DNA of 47,378 nucleotides, taken from positions 1 through 47,378 of the forward strand of contig NZ_JAMKFE010000024.1 in NCBI RefSeq assembly GCF_023721835.1, in the 5' to 3' direction. Below are positions 43,628-47,378 of the stretch, piece after piece (position 1 is the first letter of the stretch; each line of letters opens with the position of its first letter). The position numbers were made by a program, and so were the translations under genes. The notes beneath the pieces were generated by a model that was given only the letters and a program-made list of their open reading frames with translations, did no database searches and was not told the origin of the DNA. The stretch is from Caldimonas mangrovi. Lineage in GTDB: Bacteria; Pseudomonadota; Gammaproteobacteria; Burkholderiales; Burkholderiaceae_C.

Positions 43628-44973
43628 GGAATGCAGCCATGACCGCGCTCACGCCGGCCTCACCCGCCACGTTGGCCGACCTGCTGGTACGCACCCCCGC
43701 CACGTGCGAGCAACGGGCCCCGCTCGCCGCGCTGCGGCGACGCATGCTGTGGCCTGTGGCCACGGTTGCCGCCCTCGTCGGCGCCTGGTGCGCCTGGGCC
43801 CCGTTGTCCGGCGCCGTGGTCGCGACCGGGCAGGTGCAAACCGAACTCGGCCGCAAGACCGTGCAGCACCAGGAAGGCGGCATCGTGCGCGAGCTGCTGG
43901 TGCGCCCCGGCCAGCGCGTGGCGCGCGGCGAGCCGCTGATGGTCGTCGCCGACGTGCGCAGCGACGCGGCGGTCGACCTGCTGAGCACCCAGCGCCACGC
44001 CGAGCAGCTGCGCATCGAACGCGCACGCGCCGAGCTGGCCACGGCCGGGCACGTCGAATGGCCTGCCGACGCCCTGCCCGACATCCGCGCTCGCGAACAG
44101 CAGCTGTTCGATGCACGCCGCCACACGCTGGCCGAGCAGTTGGCGGCCATGCAGGCGCAGATGCGCGACGCCCACGCCCGCATTTCCGCGCTGTCGTCGG
44201 AGCTGGAAGCCGGCGGCCGCTCCACGGCCCTGGCGCGCGAAGAGCTGAAGATCAACGAGTCGCTGGCGGCCAGCGGCTTCATCCAGAAGACGCGGCTGAT
44301 GGCCTTGCAGCGCGGGGTTGCCGAGCTGGTGGCGCGCGCCGAGGCCACGCGCGGGCAGATCGCCGAAGCGCGCATGCAGGTCAGCGAGATGCAGCAGGCC
44401 ATCGCGCAGACGCGCGGTGCCTACCGGCAGCGCGCAGCCGACGAGATGAAAGACGCTGCCGCCCGCATCCGGGAACTCGACGACCGCCTGCGTCCCACCG
44501 AAGACCTGCGCCAGCGCCAGACCGTGCGTGCGCCGGTCGACGGCACCGTGATGGGCTTGCGCGTCAGTGCACCGGGTACCGCCGTCGGCCCGCGCGAGCC
44601 GCTGCTCGAAATCGTGCCGGCACAGGAAGACTTGGTGATCGAGCTTCGGCTCGACCCGCACGACATCGACCACGTGCACCCGGGCGACGCGGCGGAGGTG
44701 CGCCTGTCGGCCTACAACGCTCGGCAGGTGCAACTGCTGCAGGCCACCGTGCGAGACGTCTCGCCTGACGCGGTGCAGGACACGGAGGGCCCCGGCTCGT
44801 GGTTCACCGCGCAGGTGGTGGTGTCGCCCGAAGAACTGGCGCGCCACCCGCAACTGCGGCTGCAGGCCGGCATGCCGGCCGAGGTGTTCATCACCACGCC
44901 GCCGCGCAGCCTGCTCGAGTACCTGCTCGAGCCGCTCGGTGTGTTCGCTCGCCGCGCGCTGCGCGAGCCGTGA
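43624..44973 (+). CDS. Type I secretion membrane fusion protein (HlyD/PrtE-type)
   Basis: A 449-residue adaptor: a cytoplasmic tail, one membrane helix (MLWPVATVAALVGAWCAW), a split lipoyl domain (GRKTVQHQEGGIVRELLV and RAPVDGTVMGLRVSAPGTAV), a long coiled-coil hairpin (about residues 120-310), and the C-terminal HlyD motif LRLQAGMPAEVFITT. It bridges the ABC protein to an outer-membrane TolC channel. It starts in the stop codon of the ABC gene and is followed 191 bases later by the RTX cargo gene. Confidence 0.9.
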   Translation: MRNAAMTALTPASPATLADLLVRTPATCEQRAPLAALRRRMLWPVATVAALVGAWCAWAPLSGAVVATGQVQTELGRKTVQHQEGGIVRELLVRPGQRVARGEPLMVVADVRSDAAVDLLSTQRHAEQLRIERARAELATAGHVEWPADALPDIRAREQQLFDARRHTLAEQLAAMQAQMRDAHARISALSSELEAGGRSTALAREELKINESLAASGFIQKTRLMALQRGVAELVARAEATRGQIAEARMQVSEMQQAIAQTRGAYRQRAADEMKDAAARIRELDDRLRPTEDLRQRQTVRAPVDGTVMGLRVSAPGTAVGPREPLLEIVPAQEDLVIELRLDPHDIDHVHPGDAAEVRLSAYNARQVQLLQATVRDVSPDAVQDTEGPGSWFTAQVVVSPEELARHPQLRLQAGMPAEVFITTPPRSLLEYLLEPLGVFARRALREP

Positions 44974-45164
44974 CGAAAGGGCGCGCACCACCGAAGCATT
45001 TCCAGCTTTCACCCTGCGCGACGCGCCGCATCCCGGGCAAGGCGTGACGCAAGAGGGGTGCTCGTGGCTCCCGCTGCAACCGTGCACCACCGCATGCCGG
45101 CGGCGGACAGGGGGCCGTTTTTTCCCTCGTTCTTCTATTCATTCCTCACTCAAGGAGATTTGCA

Positions 45165-46472
45165 ATGGCTATCGTCAATGGAAGCGCTGCCAGCGAAGCA
45201 CTGGTCGACGTCAGCAACGACTTGTTCTCGACCCTCAATGCCAACTGGTCGGCCGGCGATGACGCAATGTTCGGCGGCATCAACAACGACACCTACAACG
45301 TCAACTCGGCCGGCGACCAGGTGTTCGAGAACGCCAACCAGGGCAGCGACACCGTGGTCTCGCGGCTGCAGAGCTACACGCTCGGCAACAACGTCGAGCA
45401 CCTGACGCTCGACAACACGCCGACGCAGCTGGTGATCCTGCCGAACGGCAACTTCGCCTTCGTGCCCTCGGCCGTCAACGGCACCGGCAACAGCCTGAGC
45501 AACACCATGCGCGGCAACGACCGCGACAACACGCTGTCGGGCCTGGACGGCAACGACTCGCTGTACGGCAACAACGGCAACGACACGCTGAACGGCGGCA
45601 ACGGCAACGACTACCTCAACGGCGGCGCCGGCAACGACACGCTCAATGGCGGCAGCGGCAACGACACGCTCAACGGCAGCACGGGCGCCGACGCGATGGC
45701 AGGCGGCATCGGCAACGACACCTACTACGTCGACAACGTCGGCGACACGGTGTCCGAAGGTGCGTTCTTCGGTGGCACCGACACGGTCTACGCGTCGATC
45801 AGCGAAACGCTGGCCGCCAACGTCGAGAACCTGGTGCTGCAGGGTTCGGCCGCCACCGGCATCGGTAACGCGTCGGCCAACAGCATCACCGGCAATGCGG
45901 GCAACAACACGCTGTGGGGGCTGGACGGCAACGACACGCTGAGCGGCAGCAGCGGCAACGACACGCTGCTCGGGGGCAACGGCAACGACGCCTTGAATGG
46001 TGGCAGTGGCAACGACACGCTGAACGGTGGTGCGGGCAACGACACGCTGGCGGGCAACACCGGGCTCGACTTCCTGACCGGCGGCACCGAGCAGGACCGT
46101 TTCGTGTTCCGCGACCGCGGTGTGGCGAACGCCGACACCATCACCGACTTCAGCCATGCCGACGACACCATCGTGCTGTCCAACCTGCTCGACTCTGGTT
46201 TGGCCGGCGCCCTGAACCCCGGCGTGCTGGGCCTGGCCTTTGTCGGCGGCAATGCGGCCGGCAACCAGCTGTCCGGCGCCTGGTTCTTCAAGGGCGTGGG
46301 CGCCAGCGGCAACGGCGCCGGCGACCTGAGCGGCATCTACGTGAACACTCTCGACGGGAACATTTGGTACAACGCGACCACCGCGGCCGGCGGCGATTCC
46401 CACTTGGTGGGGCGCGTGTCGTTTGCCGCGGCCGGCTCGGTCGACGCGACCGATTTCGTGTACGGCACCTGA
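45165..46472 (+). CDS. RTX-repeat protein, probable cargo of the adjacent type I secretion system
   Basis: A 435-residue acidic protein made almost wholly of repeats. Two blocks of GGxGxDxLx nonapeptides (about 117-186 and 241-315) bind calcium. Each is next to a module of the form NDTYxVxxxGDxVxE...DTV...L..NVExLxL (41-82 and 184-226). A serralysin-C-terminal-like stretch (DRFVFRDRGVANADTITDFS) and a tail ending VDATDFVYGT, typical of uncleaved type I export signals, follow. No enzyme domain is visible. AAGGAG precedes the ATG. It may be a surface, biofilm or S-layer-like protein. Confidence 0.87.
   Translation: MAIVNGSAASEALVDVSNDLFSTLNANWSAGDDAMFGGINNDTYNVNSAGDQVFENANQGSDTVVSRLQSYTLGNNVEHLTLDNTPTQLVILPNGNFAFVPSAVNGTGNSLSNTMRGNDRDNTLSGLDGNDSLYGNNGNDTLNGGNGNDYLNGGAGNDTLNGGSGNDTLNGSTGADAMAGGIGNDTYYVDNVGDTVSEGAFFGGTDTVYASISETLAANVENLVLQGSAATGIGNASANSITGNAGNNTLWGLDGNDTLSGSSGNDTLLGGNGNDALNGGSGNDTLNGGAGNDTLAGNTGLDFLTGGTEQDRFVFRDRGVANADTITDFSHADDTIVLSNLLDSGLAGALNPGVLGLAFVGGNAAGNQLSGAWFFKGVGASGNGAGDLSGIYVNTLDGNIWYNATTAAGGDSHLVGRVSFAAAGSVDATDFVYGT
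45513..46109 (+). repeat. Two blocks of RTX-coding repeats
   Basis: Imperfect 27-base units coding for GGxGNDTLN-type nonapeptides occur at about 45513-45722 and 45885-46109, separated by a non-RTX module. They are inside the coding sequence and are not a DNA-level array such as CRISPR. Confidence 0.85.
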
Positions 46473-46533
46473 GCGTGGAGCACTTGCGCTGACGCGACCC
46501 CGGCAGGGAGGCGGGGCCGCACGCGTGACGCAT

Positions 46534-46574
46534 GCCGCCGCGCCGTTGCACACCGCAGCGGCCGGCGGTTTTTT
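46534..46574 (+). terminator. Intrinsic terminator of the RTX gene
   Basis: A long GC-rich hairpin (5' arm from about 46534, 3' arm ending at 46568) is followed directly by six T at 46569-46574. It ends the transcript of the type I secretion locus, 60 bases after the RTX stop. Confidence 0.82.
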
Positions 46575-46743
46575 CATGTCCTGTTTGCCGCGAAGGGCGA
46601 CACAAATCCTTGCAAAGACCCCCCTGCTTTGCGGGGCCGCGTGGGGCTGTGCTGCAGCGGAGCGCGTGCCAAACTCCCTCCTGCCCGCTCATCAAAACAA
46701 GCAGTCGCTGGGCACACAAGAACGTTCAGGAGAGGACTTCCCC

Positions 46744-47378
46744 GTGACCCAGCGCCCCGTTGCGGCGTTGTCGTCGTTCGACGGCATCGCGCAGTCTCTC
46801 GGCATTTCTTTCACCGCCGAGACCCGCCTGTACGAACTGACCGGCAGCGCGGCCGTCAGTGGCCTGCTGGTCGAATCCTTCAGCGCCCGGGAAGCGCTGA
46901 ACGAGCTGTTCGAATACCGGATTTCGGTGCTGGCGAGTTCCGCCCACGTGGAGCTGCCAGCCCTGCTCGGCCAACAGGCCAGCCTGGCGATCAGCCTGGC
47001 CGACGGCGGCCGCACCACCCGCAGCGGCGTCATCGTGCAAGCTGCCGCGCTGCAAAGCGACGGCGGGCTGGCCCGCTACGAACTCGTCGTGCGCCCGTGG
47101 CTGGCCGCGCTGCAACTCACCAGCCGCAGCCAGAGCTTCATCGACAAAAGCCTCATCGAGATCGTCGAAGCCGTGTTCCAGCCCTACGCCGGCCTGGCCG
47201 CCTGGCGCTGGAGCGAGGAAGTGGCCGGCTTTCTGGCGCCCGTCAGCCCGCGCCACTACTGCAACCAGTTCCGCGAGACCGACTACGCCTTCGTCAGCCG
47301 CGTGCTCGCCGAACAAGGCATCGGCTGGCGCTGCGAAGAAGACGAAGCCGCCCCGCGCGGCCACCGCATCGTCTTCTT
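46744..47378 (+). CDS. vgrG: Type VI secretion tip protein VgrG, N-terminal part (cut by window edge)
   Basis: A GTG start at 46744, preceded by AGGAGA, opens a frame that stays open to the end of the window (211 residues seen). The sequence (VSGLLVESFSAREALNELFE, ELVVRPWLAALQLTSRSQSF, IEIVEAVFQ, HYCNQFRETDYAFVSRVLAE) is the gp27-like first domain of VgrG/Rhs-Vgr proteins. VgrG trimers cap the Hcp tube and carry effectors. The rest of the gene and any effector or adaptor genes lie to the right. No other type VI gene is in the window. Confidence 0.9.
   Translation, partial: MTQRPVAALSSFDGIAQSLGISFTAETRLYELTGSAAVSGLLVESFSAREALNELFEYRISVLASSAHVELPALLGQQASLAISLADGGRTTRSGVIVQAAALQSDGGLARYELVVRPWLAALQLTSRSQSFIDKSLIEIVEAVFQPYAGLAAWRWSEEVAGFLAPVSPRHYCNQFRETDYAFVSRVLAEQGIGWRCEEDEAAPRGHRIVF

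Noticed and set aside
45513-46109. CRISPR-like or satellite repeat array
   Set aside because: The repeats are in frame and encode calcium-binding RTX nonapeptides; there are no constant-length spacers.

Overview
The window is GC-rich, densely coded bacterial DNA with short intergenic gaps, many divergent regulator/enzyme pairs and overlapping gene ends. Protein types suggest a betaproteobacterium of the Burkholderiales, probably the Rubrivivax/Rhizobacter/Roseateles side. Pointers are NudK, an AmpR/PenR-like regulator next to a class A beta-lactamase, a BigR/Blh/PmpAB sulfur locus, a type I secretion locus with an RTX protein, and a VgrG. The taxonomic call is inference. No rRNA, tRNA, CRISPR array or intact mobile element was seen.

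Layout. 1-680: two decayed genes (an IS1182-type transposase remnant and a YdeI-like remnant). 0.7-6.4 kb: HxlR regulator divergent from an imine-reductase-like dehydrogenase; a sensor kinase divergent from a Pro/Ser-rich protein with an F-box-like segment and a perfect TTCG-N16-TTCG (hrpII-type) box upstream; GST divergent from a WYL regulator. 6.6-10.9 kb: GlxA-type AraC regulator, two small membrane proteins, beta-lactamase with divergent AmpR-like LysR regulator, DoxX protein. 11-13.8 kb: a glycoside-hydrolase lipoprotein with duplicated carbohydrate-binding-like modules, then a gap with an orphan intrinsic terminator (possible sRNA). 13.8-21.1 kb: NudK; a 1658-residue TPR protein with an embedded C39-like protease; a small protein; a lipoprotein. 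21.1-26 kb: PIG-L deacetylase/GT2/UdgX operon, LysE exporter, YfcE-like phosphoesterase, SDR, DUF1161 protein. 26-32 kb: VOC protein with AraC regulator, an Ogt-AlkA fusion, AraC regulator, alpha/beta hydrolase, a small protein, LLM oxidoreductase. 32-34.2 kb: Blh-type metallo-beta-lactamase-fold protein, BigR-like regulator with a clear promoter/operator, PmpA, and a frameshifted PmpB. 34.3-39.1 kb: prepilin-like protein, hybrid kinase, MerR/thioesterase pair, DUF3606 protein and an uncharacterised protein. 39.1-41.7 kb: Ada / 2OG-Fe(II) oxygenase / AlkB operon preceded by an Ada-box-like sequence. 41.9-46.6 kb: type I secretion ABC protein, membrane fusion protein and RTX cargo, closed by a strong terminator. 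46.7 kb to the end: start of a VgrG gene cut by the window edge.

How it fits together. Two loci deal with DNA alkylation (the Ada operon and the Ogt-AlkA fusion) and UdgX deals with uracil in DNA. One locus senses and detoxifies sulfide/persulfide, but its transporter half is broken. The right end is an export region (type I secretion plus a type VI tip protein). The strongest candidates for something undescribed are the putative type III effector at 3.5-4.6 kb, the TPR-C39-TPR giant protein, the uncharacterised dioxygenase between ada and alkB, and the sRNA-like unit at 13.5-13.7 kb.
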